DNA from: Desulfobacteraceae bacterium
GTDB taxonomy: Bacteria > Desulfobacterota > Desulfobacteria > Desulfobacterales > Desulfosarcinaceae
Reading direction: 5' to 3'
DNA: 64,000 bases
Assembly: GCA_013003715.1 (NCBI GenBank)
Contig: JABDIN010000108.1
Location: forward strand, 156,850-220,849
Below the pieces are notes generated by a model, which was given only the letters and a program-made list of their open reading frames with translations, ran no database searches and was not told where the DNA came from. The position numbers and the translations under genes are program-made. Positions within the stretch are counted from its first letter, which is position 1; the number at the start of each line of letters is the position of its first letter. Positions 26,947 to 36,750 of the stretch are shown here, one piece after another.

Positions 26947-29091
26947 CTACCCCAATCGTTTTACTTCCCAGACACTGCTGACCTTCCCCAGATCACTCAA
27001 CACTTTTTTCAATTGTTTGGTGTTCGCAACCGACAATGTGAAAAAACTGTCCACTGTTTTGTTTTCATGGGTCTCCGTGGACGCGTTCAGTATATTGGCG
27101 CCGGACTTGCTGATAAGGGCCGCCACATCCGCAAGCAACCCCATACGATCGTAGGAACGCACCACGATTTTCACCGGATAGGTTTCCGCGGTGCCCTTGT
27201 TCCACTCCACTTCAATTTGCCGCTCCGGGGTCATTTTCAGTGCATTGATACAATTGGTACGGTGAACGGTAACACCCTTGCCACGGGTAATATAACCGGT
27301 GATGGGATCGCCGGGTACCGGTTGACAGCATTTGGCAAACCGAACTAGAATATCGTCAATTCCTTTAACGACAACACCTTCTCTATCCTTTCGGTTGCGC
27401 AGACGGCCCGTTATCTTGCTCAGAACAGATTCTTCCGGCTCTTCTTCCACTTTGGGTTGAAATTTGCGCACGATCTGAAGCGGTGTAATTTTTCCATACC
27501 CGACGCTGGCAATGAGATCCTCCGTGGTCTTAAAGCCGAACTGGCTGACCACCGCATCACTCTCTTCGGATTTTATCAAGGCATTGAAATTCATCCGGTA
27601 TTTCCGGAAGGCCTTCTCGAGCATCTCACGCCCCAGGCTGAGGCTTCTTTCCTTTTCCTGGGTCTTTATCCACTGCCGGATTTTCTGGCGGCCTTTGACC
27701 GTCTTTACGAAGTTAAGCCAGTCTTTGCTGGGATGCGATCCCTTGGTGGTGATGATTTCAACGCTATTGCCGGTGCGCAGTTCATATTTAAGCGGTACCA
27801 TCCGGCCGTCCACCTTGGCCCCGGTGCATTGATTACCGACTTCGGTATGAATCATGTACGCAAAATCCACCGGTGTCGCCCCTTTGGGAAGTGATTTGAT
27901 CTGGCCCTGGGGGGTAAAGACGTATACCTCATCCGGAAACAGATCGATCCGTACATTCTCCAGAAATTCGTTGGGGTCCTGGAAGTTCTCCTGGTTTTCC
28001 ACCAGATTTTGTATCCAGACAAATTGTTTGGTGGCCGGTTCTTCATCTATCCGCTTGCCTTCTTTGTAGCTCCAATGGGCGGCAATACCCGATTTGGCCA
28101 CTCTGTCCATTTCCTGTGTACGAATCTGGATTTCGACGCGCTCCCCCTTGGGCCCGATGACGGTGGTATGCAGTGACTGGTACATGTTGGGTTTGGGAAC
28201 GCCGATGTAGTCCTTGAATTTCTGGGCAATGGGTTTCCAAATGGAATGGATGAGGCCCAAGGCCTCATAGCATTGGGGTATTGTTTCTAAAATGATTCTA
28301 AACGCCCTGATGTCGTAGACATCCTCGAAGGCAAGATCCTGCAGGAGCATCTTTTGGTGGATGCTGTAAAAATTCTTATATCGCCCCAGGACCTCGCATT
28401 TCAACTGGTTCTCCGCCATCTTTTCCCGGATAATTTCCCGGACGGTTTCGATGTATTGCTCCCGGTCCTTTCGTTCCCGGGCGACCTGCTGTTCTATCTG
28501 GTGGAAAATCTCCGGTTCAAGATATTTGAAGGAGATATTTTCCAGCTCGTTTTTAATCCAGTAAATACCCAATCTGGCGGCAATGGGCGCATAAATGTCC
28601 AGGGTCTCCCGGGCGATTTTCCGCTTTTTTCCTTCCGACCGGTGGAATTGAAGAGTTCGCATGTTGTGCAGCCGGTCGGCCAGCTTGATTAAAATCACCC
28701 GGATATCGTCCGCCATGGCCAGAATCATCTTACGGATGCTCTCGGCCTCACGGGCCCTCCCGGAACCAAAGGGCAGCCGGCTCAGCTTGGTCACACCCGA
28801 CACAATGTGCAAGACCTCGGGGCCGAATAATTCTCCGATCTTTTCCGGGGTGGTATGGGTATCTTCAATAACGTCATGAAGCATGCCGGCCGCGATGCTC
28901 ACGTTGTCGAGCTTCATCAGGGTCAGGATATGGGCGACTTCCAACGGGTGGGACAGATAGGGCTCACCGGACAACCGAACCTGGCCGGCATGTACCCTGG
29001 CGGAAAAAATGTAGGCCCGATCAATAATATCCGGATCGGAATCCGGATTGTACTCATTTATATTGTCGAGAATATCTGTGATACGGATCAT
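26947..29091 (-). CDS. relA: Bifunctional (p)ppGpp synthetase/hydrolase (RSH)
   Basis: A long RSH protein of 714 residues. It has an N-terminal HD hydrolase (HVAGQVRL region with AGMLHDVIEDT), the synthetase domain with YDIRAFRII and KPNMYQSLHTTVIG, then a TGS domain (VYVFTPQGQIKSLPKGATPVDFAYMIHTEVG) and a C-terminal ACT domain. The HD motif is intact, so it can probably both make and degrade (p)ppGpp, like SpoT or Rel. It is convergent with rpmB, whose stop lies 49 bp away. Confidence 0.95.
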   Translation of the reverse strand: MIRITDILDNINEYNPDSDPDIIDRAYIFSARVHAGQVRLSGEPYLSHPLEVAHILTLMKLDNVSIAAGMLHDVIEDTHTTPEKIGELFGPEVLHIVSGVTKLSRLPFGSGRAREAESIRKMILAMADDIRVILIKLADRLHNMRTLQFHRSEGKKRKIARETLDIYAPIAARLGIYWIKNELENISFKYLEPEIFHQIEQQVARERKDREQYIETVREIIREKMAENQLKCEVLGRYKNFYSIHQKMLLQDLAFEDVYDIRAFRIILETIPQCYEALGLIHSIWKPIAQKFKDYIGVPKPNMYQSLHTTVIGPKGERVEIQIRTQEMDRVAKSGIAAHWSYKEGKRIDEEPATKQFVWIQNLVENQENFQDPNEFLENVRIDLFPDEVYVFTPQGQIKSLPKGATPVDFAYMIHTEVGNQCTGAKVDGRMVPLKYELRTGNSVEIITTKGSHPSKDWLNFVKTVKGRQKIRQWIKTQEKERSLSLGREMLEKAFRKYRMNFNALIKSEESDAVVSQFGFKTTEDLIASVGYGKITPLQIVRKFQPKVEEEPEESVLSKITGRLRNRKDREGVVVKGIDDILVRFAKCCQPVPGDPITGYITRGKGVTVHRTNCINALKMTPERQIEVEWNKGTAETYPVKIVVRSYDRMGLLADVAALISKSGANILNASTETHENKTVDSFFTLSVANTKQLKKVLSDLGKVSSVWEVKRLG

Positions 29092-29199
29092 ACCCGAAAC
29101 ACCGCTTCGGATTTCAGATTATCGATTGAATATCGCAATGGCATCATAGACGATAGCGTATACATTTCCGAAAGACAATTCAATCCATCCGCCCCCGAG

Positions 29200-29232
29200 A
29201 TGATCGCATGGTGGATTTGGCATGGCATCGGA
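29200..29232 (+). repeat. Short dispersed repeat B, copy 2
   Basis: The segment TGATCGCATGGTGGATTTGG-CATGGCATCGGA matches the copy at 26466-26498. It lies between the RSH gene and proS. Confidence 0.5.
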
Positions 29233-29273
29233 TGCGTTGATACAAGGTACGAATAAAAAGTCAAATGGCAAAA

Positions 29274-30794
29274 TCAGTATGACTTGGCAAAAACAACCCG
29301 CCGCGTCGATGCGGCGTCGCAGCAAATGCAGGATCCGTCTTCCGTTTCGCCGTTTACGGACATACAACGGATGGTGACATTCAGATCGTCTTTTATTTTC
29401 GTTTCGCATTCCGGATTTCCACACCAATGGGATTCGACAAATCCACCATGAATTTCCGGTTTTTCCTTATTCTCGGGTGTAAAAAACCGGTAGAAATCCT
29501 CTTTATCGTCCATGCGGTGGGTGTGTTCTTTCTGATAATCCCGGGCGCGATTCAGCAAATTGCTGTGGATATCATCGAGAAGATTGCCGATGTTGTCCAC
29601 AAATTCAGCTCTTTTCATGGAAACGCGGTCCTTATGCCCCTTGTCGCGCCGCCCGACAAACACGGAATCCGCTGCCATATCCCGGGGGCCGATCTCCACC
29701 CGCAGGGGAATTCCCTTTTTGATCCACTCCCATCCCCGCGCCCCGCCGGTATCCCGCCGGTCTATTTCCACGGAAAGCGGCCGATGGTGGTAATGCACCT
29801 TCCGCAGCTCTTCGGCCAGACCGTCGGTGTAGGCCATTATTTTTTCGTAGTCTTCGGGTTTTCTTGAGATAGGCAATAACACAATCTGGGACATGGCCAC
29901 CTTCGGCGGCAGGACCAACCCGTCATCGTCACCATGGGTCATTATCAATCCGCCGATCAGCCGAGTTGAAACGGCCCAGGAAGTGGTCCATACATAGGCT
30001 TCGAGTTCGTCGGCCGTCTGGAATTTGATATCCGAGGCTTTCGCGAAATTCTGCCCGAGAAAATGCGAGGTACCGGCTTGAAGCGCTTTACGATCCTGCA
30101 TCATGGCCTCGATGGCAAAGGTGTCATCAGCACCCGGGAACCGCTCCGCTTCGGATTTCACCCCTTTGAGAACCGGCATGGCGAGCACATTTTCAGCCAG
30201 GTCTTCATAAATATCCAGGATCTTCATGGTCAAATCCATGGCATCCTCGGCGGTGGCATGGGCGGTGTGCCCCTCGTGCCATAAAAACTCGCTGGTCCTC
30301 AGGAACATCCGGGTGCGCATTTCCCAGCGCACCACATTGGCCCATTGATTGATCAGCAGAGGCAGATCGCGGTAGCTGGAGATCCATTTCTTGAACGAAT
30401 CCATGATAATGGTTTCCGATGTGGGGCGGACCACCAGGGGCTCGGTGAGTTTTCCGGCCGGTTCAAGCCCGCCCCCCTTGCCTTTCTCCAGCCGGTGATG
30501 TGTAACCACCGCACATTCTTTGGCAAATCCTTCCACATGCTTGGCTTCGGACTCCAGAAAAGAAAGCGGTATAAAAATCGGAAAATAGGCGTTTCTGACA
30601 CCAATTGCCTTGAACCTGTCGTCCAGCCATCTCGTGATGTTTTCCCACAGGGCATACCCCCAGGGTTTGATGACCATACATCCTCTGACCGGTGAACGTT
30701 CAGCCAGATCCGATGCCTTGATGACCTGTTGGTACCATTCAGGATAATCCTGTTCCCGGGTGGGGGTGATCGCCGTTTTCACTTGTTTTCCCAT
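29274..30794 (-). CDS. proS: Prolyl-tRNA synthetase, type 3 (archaeal/eukaryal-like form)
   Basis: The 506-residue enzyme charges tRNA-Pro. It starts with TPTREQDYPEWYQQVI and has the class II motifs RTSEFLWHEGHTAHAT (motif 2) and GLIMTHGDDDGLVLPP (motif 3). The anticodon-binding domain is followed by a C-terminal zinc-binding-like region with CGNPECETK and CICC. It lacks the editing insertion of the bacterial E. coli-type ProS. This short class is common in Desulfobacterota. It lies 25 bp downstream of ispG's gene end on the same strand. Confidence 0.95.
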   Translation of the reverse strand: MGKQVKTAITPTREQDYPEWYQQVIKASDLAERSPVRGCMVIKPWGYALWENITRWLDDRFKAIGVRNAYFPIFIPLSFLESEAKHVEGFAKECAVVTHHRLEKGKGGGLEPAGKLTEPLVVRPTSETIIMDSFKKWISSYRDLPLLINQWANVVRWEMRTRMFLRTSEFLWHEGHTAHATAEDAMDLTMKILDIYEDLAENVLAMPVLKGVKSEAERFPGADDTFAIEAMMQDRKALQAGTSHFLGQNFAKASDIKFQTADELEAYVWTTSWAVSTRLIGGLIMTHGDDDGLVLPPKVAMSQIVLLPISRKPEDYEKIMAYTDGLAEELRKVHYHHRPLSVEIDRRDTGGARGWEWIKKGIPLRVEIGPRDMAADSVFVGRRDKGHKDRVSMKRAEFVDNIGNLLDDIHSNLLNRARDYQKEHTHRMDDKEDFYRFFTPENKEKPEIHGGFVESHWCGNPECETKIKDDLNVTIRCMSVNGETEDGSCICCDAASTRRVVFAKSY

Positions 30795-30819
30795 TGCTTT
30801 CCTCTCGATAAGAGCATTG

Positions 30820-31938
30820 TCATTTGACGTCTTTTTTCAATTTTCGCTCGTATGCCTGCTCAAAGGAGGCCACTGCCTCCAGCAGCACATCCACCAGTTT
30901 ATCCTGGGCGAACGATTTCACAATTTTTCCTTTTTTAAACAATATACCTTTACCATCGCCACCGGCAATGCCCACATCCGCTTCCCTGGCTTCACCGGGT
31001 CCATTCACCACACACCCCATGATGGCCACCTTTATGGGGGCGGACGTGTTCAACAAGGCTTTTTCCACCCGCTCTGCAATATTGAACAAATTGATATCGC
31101 ATCGTCCGCAGGTGGGACAAGAGATGATTTCAGGACCGTGGATGCGGATGCCCAGACTTTTTAGAATTTCATACCCCACCCGGATCTCTTCCACCGGATC
31201 CCGTGTCAGGGATACCCGTATGGTATCACCGATACCGGCCATCAACAACGATCCGATACCCAGCGCCGATTTGACAATGCCGGCATAGAGCCCGCCGGCC
31301 TCGGTAACCCCCACATGAAGCGGATAGTCCACCGTGGACGACAATAATTCATAGGCTTCAATGGTTCGCGGCACATCGGACGCCTTCAATGATATCTTGA
31401 TATTCTGAAAATCCAGATCGGTCAGCAGTTTCACATGCCCCAGGGCGCTTTCCACCATGGCCGCGGCAGTGACCCCCTCATGTTTTTTCAGAATTCTTTT
31501 TTCAAGGGACCCGGCATTCACACCGATGCGGATGGGCAGTCCCAAATCCCTGGCGCAATCCACGACCGCGCTGACATTTTTTTTCGAACCGATATTCCCC
31601 GGATTGATCCTGAGCCCGTCGGCACCGGCGGCGGCTGAGGCCAACGCCAGCCGGTGATCGAAATGAATGTCCACGATCAAGGGAATATGAATGCTTTTTT
31701 TGATCGCCCGGACGGCTTCCGCCGCCGCCATATCCGGAACCGCCACCCGGATGATTTCACATCCAGCCTGTTCCAGTTGCAGAATCTGCGCAACCGTGGC
31801 AGCGACATCGTCGGTTTTGGTGGTGGTCATAGACTGGACGGCAATGGGCGCATCACCACCCACCGGAACATTCCCCACCATAATTTGCCGGGTTTTTTTC
31901 CGTGTCGTCACGATATGATTCTTGATTTCTTCTTTCAC
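30820..31938 (-). CDS. ispG: 4-Hydroxy-3-methylbut-2-enyl diphosphate synthase
   Basis: IspG (GcpE) performs the penultimate step of the non-mevalonate isoprenoid pathway and carries a 4Fe-4S cluster. Typical stretches are TRQIMVGNVPVGGDAPIAVQSMTTT, LRINPGNIG, CPTCGRCD (cluster ligands) and VNGPGEA near the C-terminus. I chose the GTG at 31938 (GGAGA just upstream) because the in-frame extension to 32049 has no family similarity; a second GTG at 31911 is also possible. Confidence 0.95.
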   Translation of the reverse strand: MKEEIKNHIVTTRKKTRQIMVGNVPVGGDAPIAVQSMTTTKTDDVAATVAQILQLEQAGCEIIRVAVPDMAAAEAVRAIKKSIHIPLIVDIHFDHRLALASAAAGADGLRINPGNIGSKKNVSAVVDCARDLGLPIRIGVNAGSLEKRILKKHEGVTAAAMVESALGHVKLLTDLDFQNIKISLKASDVPRTIEAYELLSSTVDYPLHVGVTEAGGLYAGIVKSALGIGSLLMAGIGDTIRVSLTRDPVEEIRVGYEILKSLGIRIHGPEIISCPTCGRCDINLFNIAERVEKALLNTSAPIKVAIMGCVVNGPGEAREADVGIAGGDGKGILFKKGKIVKSFAQDKLVDVLLEAVASFEQAYERKLKKDVK

Positions 31939-32109
31939 TCTCCAATCCACCGGCAGTATTAGACAAACCTTACGCCAACAAACCGTCTTCCGCATCTTCC
32001 GGAAAACGTATAAAATCGATTTTATACTTGAAAAACCATTGAAAAACAAATGAAAATGCGGGTGACGGCAGAGCTAATGCGTGTAGGAATGATACGGATG
32101 GAATATTGT

Positions 32110-32262
32110 CCGATGAAAACAGGTAATGTCAAATGACAAAACTCAAACTTCAAATGGCGGTATGCTATCCATTTTCAAGGATCGCTTTGACGATAAAGTG
32201 AAGATTAAACGACAGCATTCCTTCATTTGGCATTTGGATTTGGTCATTTGACATTATCACCG
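32110..32262. repeat. Imperfect long inverted repeat made of two dispersed-repeat copies
   Basis: The left half (32110-32175) begins CCGATGAAAACAGGTAATGTCAAATGAC. The right half (about 32210-32262) reads on the minus strand GATAATGTCAAATGACC and continues in similar fashion to a GCTGTC block. The two arms of about 45 bases are related and inverted, with roughly 30 bases between. The left arm also matches 863-918 and 22298-22330. Confidence 0.55.
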
Positions 32263-32347
32263 TACCTTGGCTCCTATACTGAACGCTTTTATCCAGGGAA
32301 GTCTACATTTATTAACTATATGTAAAAATGAGATAAATCGAGGAAAT

Positions 32348-33067
32348 ATGGCCGACATTATCAAATTTGTGCTTTCTACTATTTTGGTAATCCTGTTTCA
32401 TAGCAGTTTGCAGGCAGAGTCGATAACGGTCGCCTGTACGAACTGGAAACCCGTCTTCTATGTCGAAAACGAGATCCTTAAGGGCAGTGGTTATCAAATT
32501 GCGAAGGCAGTGACGGAACAGGCAGGAATTGAGGCGGAATTTATTATAGCCCCATGGAAAAGGGTCTATTTATCGGGTTTGAATCAACCGAACTACATGA
32601 TCGCCTGCCTTGCCAGAACCCCCAGAAGAGAAGCGCTATTTTACTGGATTGGACCAATCATCGAGAATAAGATTTGCAGTATCTTTAAATTGGAAAAATC
32701 GGCAGTGTCACTTAAATCGATTCAGGATCTGCAAAATTATCCCGTAGGCGTTTTACGAGGTGGGCACCAACACGATTTTTTATTGGATCTACCCCATAAG
32801 AATATACTGACTGTCACGGATAACAAGCAGTTGTTAAGGGTACTTGAAGGGGGTCGGGTTGACTTTGTCCTGTCAACCGAATTTAAAACAACAGTTGGTG
32901 GTACAGCAAACGATGGGGATACAAAAAAGATTGTAAAAGTCATGGATGCATACAGTGTCACCGAGTACTTGGCTTTTGGAAAGATAACAGAAAAAGAAAT
33001 GGTCGACAGAATGACCAGAGCATACAGGCAATTGGAATCCGAAGGAAAAATTGTTCTTGGAGAATAA
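32348..33067 (+). CDS. Periplasmic solute-binding protein, family 3 type
   Basis: A signal peptide (residues 1-24, cut near LQAES) leads to a substrate-binding domain of the amino-acid ABC transporter type (SBP_bac_3): it has YQIAKAVTEQAGIEAEF and the hinge-region LGVLRGGHQHDFLLD. The 239-residue length suits this group. There is no permease or ATPase gene nearby, so it may serve a signalling or orphan binding role. GAGGAAAT precedes the ATG at 32348. The gene is more AT-rich than most neighbours, suggesting acquisition. A stretch up to 33593 follows with no gene I recognise. Confidence 0.8.
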   Translation: MADIIKFVLSTILVILFHSSLQAESITVACTNWKPVFYVENEILKGSGYQIAKAVTEQAGIEAEFIIAPWKRVYLSGLNQPNYMIACLARTPRREALFYWIGPIIENKICSIFKLEKSAVSLKSIQDLQNYPVGVLRGGHQHDFLLDLPHKNILTVTDNKQLLRVLEGGRVDFVLSTEFKTTVGGTANDGDTKKIVKVMDAYSVTEYLAFGKITEKEMVDRMTRAYRQLESEGKIVLGE

Positions 33068-33593
33068 ATGCAACCATGGAGGCGGCCTTAAAATGTATTC
33101 TACCTATTTGAGGGGTCGGGGGAATTTTACATATAGAAGCGGAAGATAAGCGGGTCCGGTGATTTTTCAGCACGCTTGTGCAATGTTTGAATTCTTTAGG
33201 AATCGTTAGTAAAAAACAGGGTATTAGAGACATGTTCATTTGTACGTGTTGCTATATACCTCCATTCTTTTGGTTCCGAGGCCGTTTTGAACCGGTGTGT
33301 TCCCCGATCCATTTCAGTCAACGAATATGGTCCCCTCCGGCAGAATGATTCAATGATTTCTGACTGGATTGCGCTGCCATTCTTCAATCCTGAACCGGTA
33401 TTTGCATTTATGCATATTTCTTGGCATAATTTGGGGCCAGGCATGATGGGAAATTTTGATCCGCTGGTGGTGGTAATCGATGGAAACGGCTACGGAACGG
33501 ATGGCCGCGTTGAATTGGGCATACAGGTCAATTGACTTCTATATTATTGTTAATACAGCGTAATATGCGTTTTCACATCGGGAATCAGTATTT
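33068..33593. other. 526-bp gap without a supported gene
   Basis: AT-rich sequence. Frames of about 80 codons exist on both strands (33196-33444 minus, 33287-33535 plus), but neither has a convincing ribosome binding site, codon pattern or family similarity. It may hold decayed sequence. Confidence 0.4.
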
Positions 33594-35000
33594 ATGAAGC
33601 GCGCCGTAATCATTGGCCTGACCCTCTTTATTGTCGTGTTTTTGGCCTTCCAGATGATGTTCACTTCCGTGTTGATCAATGACGCCATTTATCTGTTGAC
33701 GGACAAAAGCGTAACCCTCGAGGATGTGCTGGAAGCTGGTGAATTAACGGTATTAACGCGGAACAACAGCCATTGTTACTATCTGTACCGCGAAGAACCC
33801 ATGGGCTTTGAATATGAACTGCTGAAAGCCTTTGCGGACCATTTGGGGGTCCGGCTCAATATTGAAATAGTTGAAAAATGGGAAGGGCTGATACCGGGTC
33901 TTTTAAAGGGTCGTGGCGCTGTGGTTGCCGCCAGTATGACCAATACGGAAAAACGCCGGCGGAAAATCGCTTTCTCCGACCCATATATGAAGGTCCATCA
34001 ATATATCGTCGTTCACCGCAACAACGCGCATATCAAATCCACGGAAGATCTCAACGGCCGCGAGGTTCACGTCAGAAAGGGCACCTCCTACCATGAACAG
34101 CTGCTGAAACTCAAGAAAGACGGCATCGATATAAAGCTGGCGCTGGTGGATGATGTCCCCACCGAAGAACTCATCCGGCAGGTCCACGAGCAAGAGATCG
34201 AGGTGACCATTGCGGATACGAACGTGGCGCTGATGAATCAGCGTTATTATCCTGAAATCGTGCTGACGGGCATCATCAGCCGGAAGCAATATCTGGGATG
34301 GGCGGTCTCTCCCGGCGCACCGCGTCTGCTCGAAGAAATAAACGCATTTTTCCGGAAAACCAGAGGCAATGGACTGTTTGCGGAAATTTATAACCGTTAC
34401 TATCAGGAAGCGGGTGTGTTCGATTATGTGGATCTATGGCGCTATCGCCGTTCACTGAATTCCAGGATGCCCCGGTTCAGTGTATTCATCAACAATGCGG
34501 CGGATAAATACGGATTGGACTGGCGGTTGCTCACGGCCCAAATTTACCAGGAATCCCATTTTCGAGTCCAGGCAAAAAGCCATTTCGGTGCCTATGGTCT
34601 CATGCAACTGACCCGCACAACGGCCAAGGCGCTTGGGGTCAAGGATATCTATGACCCCGAAGAGAACATAATCGGCGGGGCACGCCATCTGAAATTTTTA
34701 TATGACTACTTTGACAGGTTCACCGGCGATGACCGGCTCTATGTCGCCCTGGCCGCATATAATATCGGCCACGGCCATGTACGGGATGCACAGCGCTTGG
34801 CCAAAAAGATGAACCTGGATCCCCTGAAGTGGTCTTCCTTAACCAGGACGCTTCCCATGCTGAAATTCAAAAAGTACTATCAAAAAACCCAATTCGGATA
34901 CTGCCGTGGGGATGAGCCGGTCACCTATGTGCAACGAATTCGAATTTATTATGATATTCTCAAACGCCAGGCCATTGAAAATATCCATGTACCGCCGTGA
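33594..35000 (+). CDS. mltF: Membrane-bound lytic murein transglycosylase F
   Basis: The 468-residue protein has an N-terminal membrane helix. A periplasmic solute-binding-like domain follows (residues 45-270, ending near RYYQEAG), then a C-terminal SLT lytic transglycosylase domain. The catalytic glutamate is in QIYQESHF near residue 318, followed by GAYGLMQLT and the AAYNIGHGHVRDAQ motif. This domain order is MltF. It cleaves peptidoglycan at the periplasmic face of the membrane, making 1,6-anhydro products. The ATG at 33594 is preceded by a weak purine stretch. Confidence 0.93.
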   Translation: MKRAVIIGLTLFIVVFLAFQMMFTSVLINDAIYLLTDKSVTLEDVLEAGELTVLTRNNSHCYYLYREEPMGFEYELLKAFADHLGVRLNIEIVEKWEGLIPGLLKGRGAVVAASMTNTEKRRRKIAFSDPYMKVHQYIVVHRNNAHIKSTEDLNGREVHVRKGTSYHEQLLKLKKDGIDIKLALVDDVPTEELIRQVHEQEIEVTIADTNVALMNQRYYPEIVLTGIISRKQYLGWAVSPGAPRLLEEINAFFRKTRGNGLFAEIYNRYYQEAGVFDYVDLWRYRRSLNSRMPRFSVFINNAADKYGLDWRLLTAQIYQESHFRVQAKSHFGAYGLMQLTRTTAKALGVKDIYDPEENIIGGARHLKFLYDYFDRFTGDDRLYVALAAYNIGHGHVRDAQRLAKKMNLDPLKWSSLTRTLPMLKFKKYYQKTQFGYCRGDEPVTYVQRIRIYYDILKRQAIENIHVPP

Positions 35001-35108
35001 TTTTCCCCTTGCCACAGGGATTCGGCGTACCCGCCGGAGATTACCGGCTTCATGCGTCGCGATACACCGGGAATGCGTTAACCGGCAACGGGATCGGCAC
35101 AGCCGGGG

Positions 35109-35735
35109 CTATCGTATGCCGCAAAAGGGGTTGGTGCGTTTCTCCTGACCGATGGTTGACGGTCCCATATGTCCGGGCATGACCTGTACCTCGTCCCCCA
35201 GCGGGAAAAGTTTCTTCTGGATACTGGAAATCAGCGTATCGTAATTGCCGCCCGGAAAATCGGTACGACCGATGGAGCCTGCAAATAAGGTATCTCCCAC
35301 AAACACATGATTGTTGGTGAACAAGGAGATGCCACCCGGGGTATGTCCGGGGGTATGGATCACTTTCAAGGTCAGTTCTCCCACGTCGATGGTGTCTCCG
35401 TCGTTCAATTCACGGTCCGGCGGCGGCGAATCCTCGGCGTTCAATCCCCATGCGGATGCACTGGCGGACAATTGGGCCAGCATCGGCGTATCCTGGGGAT
35501 GAATCATCAGTTCCCCGCCGGTGGCGTCTTTAATACGACGATTTGCGCTCACATGATCGAAATGGCCGTGTGTATTGATGATGGCGCTGACCGTAAGCCG
35601 ATCTTCCGCCAGCGCCACTAATATTTTATCCGCTTCGTCGCCGGGATCGATAACCGCGGCTTTTCTAGTGTTTTCACACCCCAGTATGTAACAATTCGCC
35701 TGAATAGGGCCGAGGGCCAGTTGTTTAAGTATCAC
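35109..35735 (-). CDS. MBL-fold metallohydrolase (glyoxalase II-like)
   Basis: The zinc motif THGHFDH (near residue 55), further ligands in HTPGHTPGG (residue 130) and VGDTLF place the 208-residue protein in the metallo-beta-lactamase family. It is the small, glyoxalase II-like subgroup common in bacteria as generic thioester hydrolases. It is the last gene in the leftward nusB-rib cluster. Substrate unknown. Confidence 0.88.
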   Translation of the reverse strand: MILKQLALGPIQANCYILGCENTRKAAVIDPGDEADKILVALAEDRLTVSAIINTHGHFDHVSANRRIKDATGGELMIHPQDTPMLAQLSASASAWGLNAEDSPPPDRELNDGDTIDVGELTLKVIHTPGHTPGGISLFTNNHVFVGDTLFAGSIGRTDFPGGNYDTLISSIQKKLFPLGDEVQVMPGHMGPSTIGQEKRTNPFCGIR

Positions 35736-35768
35736 GTCAACCTCCTATCAGTTAATCTCGTATGCTGT

Positions 35769-36209
35769 TCAGTGCTGTTCCGCGGCAACGGCATCGAGGG
35801 TATTGTTTTCAATGGCGATCCGTATGCTGTCCAATATACCGTTGATGAAAGCGCCGGATTCTTCGGTGCCGAAACGCTTGCCCACATCGATGGCTTCGTT
35901 GATGCTGACTTTTAACGGGATATCCTCACAATGCAGCATTTCGTATACGGCGATCCGCAACACATTCCGGTCCACGCAGGACATGCGTCCGATTTTCCAA
36001 TTATTTGAGAATCTTTCAATTATATGATCCAATATGCTTTTGGCCTCCAGCACCCCCGCCACCAGCCGGTTGAAAAAGGGGAGGACGGTCTTCGACAATT
36101 GGTAACAGTCGACAAAGAGATCCATGGCCTCTGTTGAATGATCGTGAACCATGTCCATGTAAAATAGGGCTTGCATGGCATTTTCTCTGGAACGTCTACG
36201 TGTACCCAT
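35769..36209 (-). CDS. nusB: Transcription antitermination factor NusB
   Basis: The 146-residue helical protein has the family start RRRSRENAMQALFYMD and ends with KRFGTEESGAFINGILDSIR. It joins the antitermination complex at boxA in rRNA operons. The start is two bases after the ribH stop, so it is in the same operon, a common arrangement ribH-nusB. Confidence 0.94.
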   Translation of the reverse strand: MGTRRRSRENAMQALFYMDMVHDHSTEAMDLFVDCYQLSKTVLPFFNRLVAGVLEAKSILDHIIERFSNNWKIGRMSCVDRNVLRIAVYEMLHCEDIPLKVSINEAIDVGKRFGTEESGAFINGILDSIRIAIENNTLDAVAAEQH

Positions 36210-36211
36210 AA

Positions 36212-36685
36212 CTATAACTGATCTACGATCTCCATAAGGTTAGCCATTTCAATGGCGCTGACGGCCGCACTCCACCCTTTATTCCCGGCCTTGGTGCCTG
36301 CCCGCTCAATAGCCTGTTCAATGGTATCCGTGGTGATGACACCGAAGATGACCGGCACGCCTGAATCCAGCCCGGCCACGGCGACTCCTTTGGAGACCTC
36401 GGCACTCACATAATCAAAATGGGGTGTGGAGCCCCGTATCACTGCTCCCAGGCAGATGACGGCATCGTGTTTCTTTTTTTCGGCGATCTTTTTGGCCACC
36501 AGCGGAATTTCAAAGGCGCCGGGCACCTTCACCACGTTGATATCCGTATCCTTGGTACCACTTCTCACCAACGCATCAACGGCGCCGCCAACCAGTTTGT
36601 CGGTAATAAAATCGTTGAAACGGCTGACAACAATGGCGAATTTTTTACCCTTGGCGACCAGGCCGGCTTCAAGTATCTTTGGCAT
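36212..36685 (-). CDS. ribH: 6,7-Dimethyl-8-ribityllumazine synthase
   Basis: The 157-residue subunit has the active-site stretches [38 protein letters not shown] (with His) and the C-terminal [15 protein letters not shown]. It forms the lumazine of riboflavin synthesis from the RibBA and RibD products. ATG 36685 with GAGG seven bases upstream is preferred over an in-frame extension to 36814. Confidence 0.95.
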   Translation of the reverse strand: MPKILEAGLVAKGKKFAIVVSRFNDFITDKLVGGAVDALVRSGTKDTDINVVKVPGAFEIPLVAKKIAEKKKHDAVICLGAVIRGSTPHFDYVSAEVSKGVAVAGLDSGVPVIFGVITTDTIEQAIERAGTKAGNKGWSAAVSAIEMANLMEIVDQL

Positions 36686-36750
36686 ATTTTCCTCACTTTG
36701 CATGGTGTTGTGAAACGACTTCATGTGTTTTGAACCGCTGATCACATACG

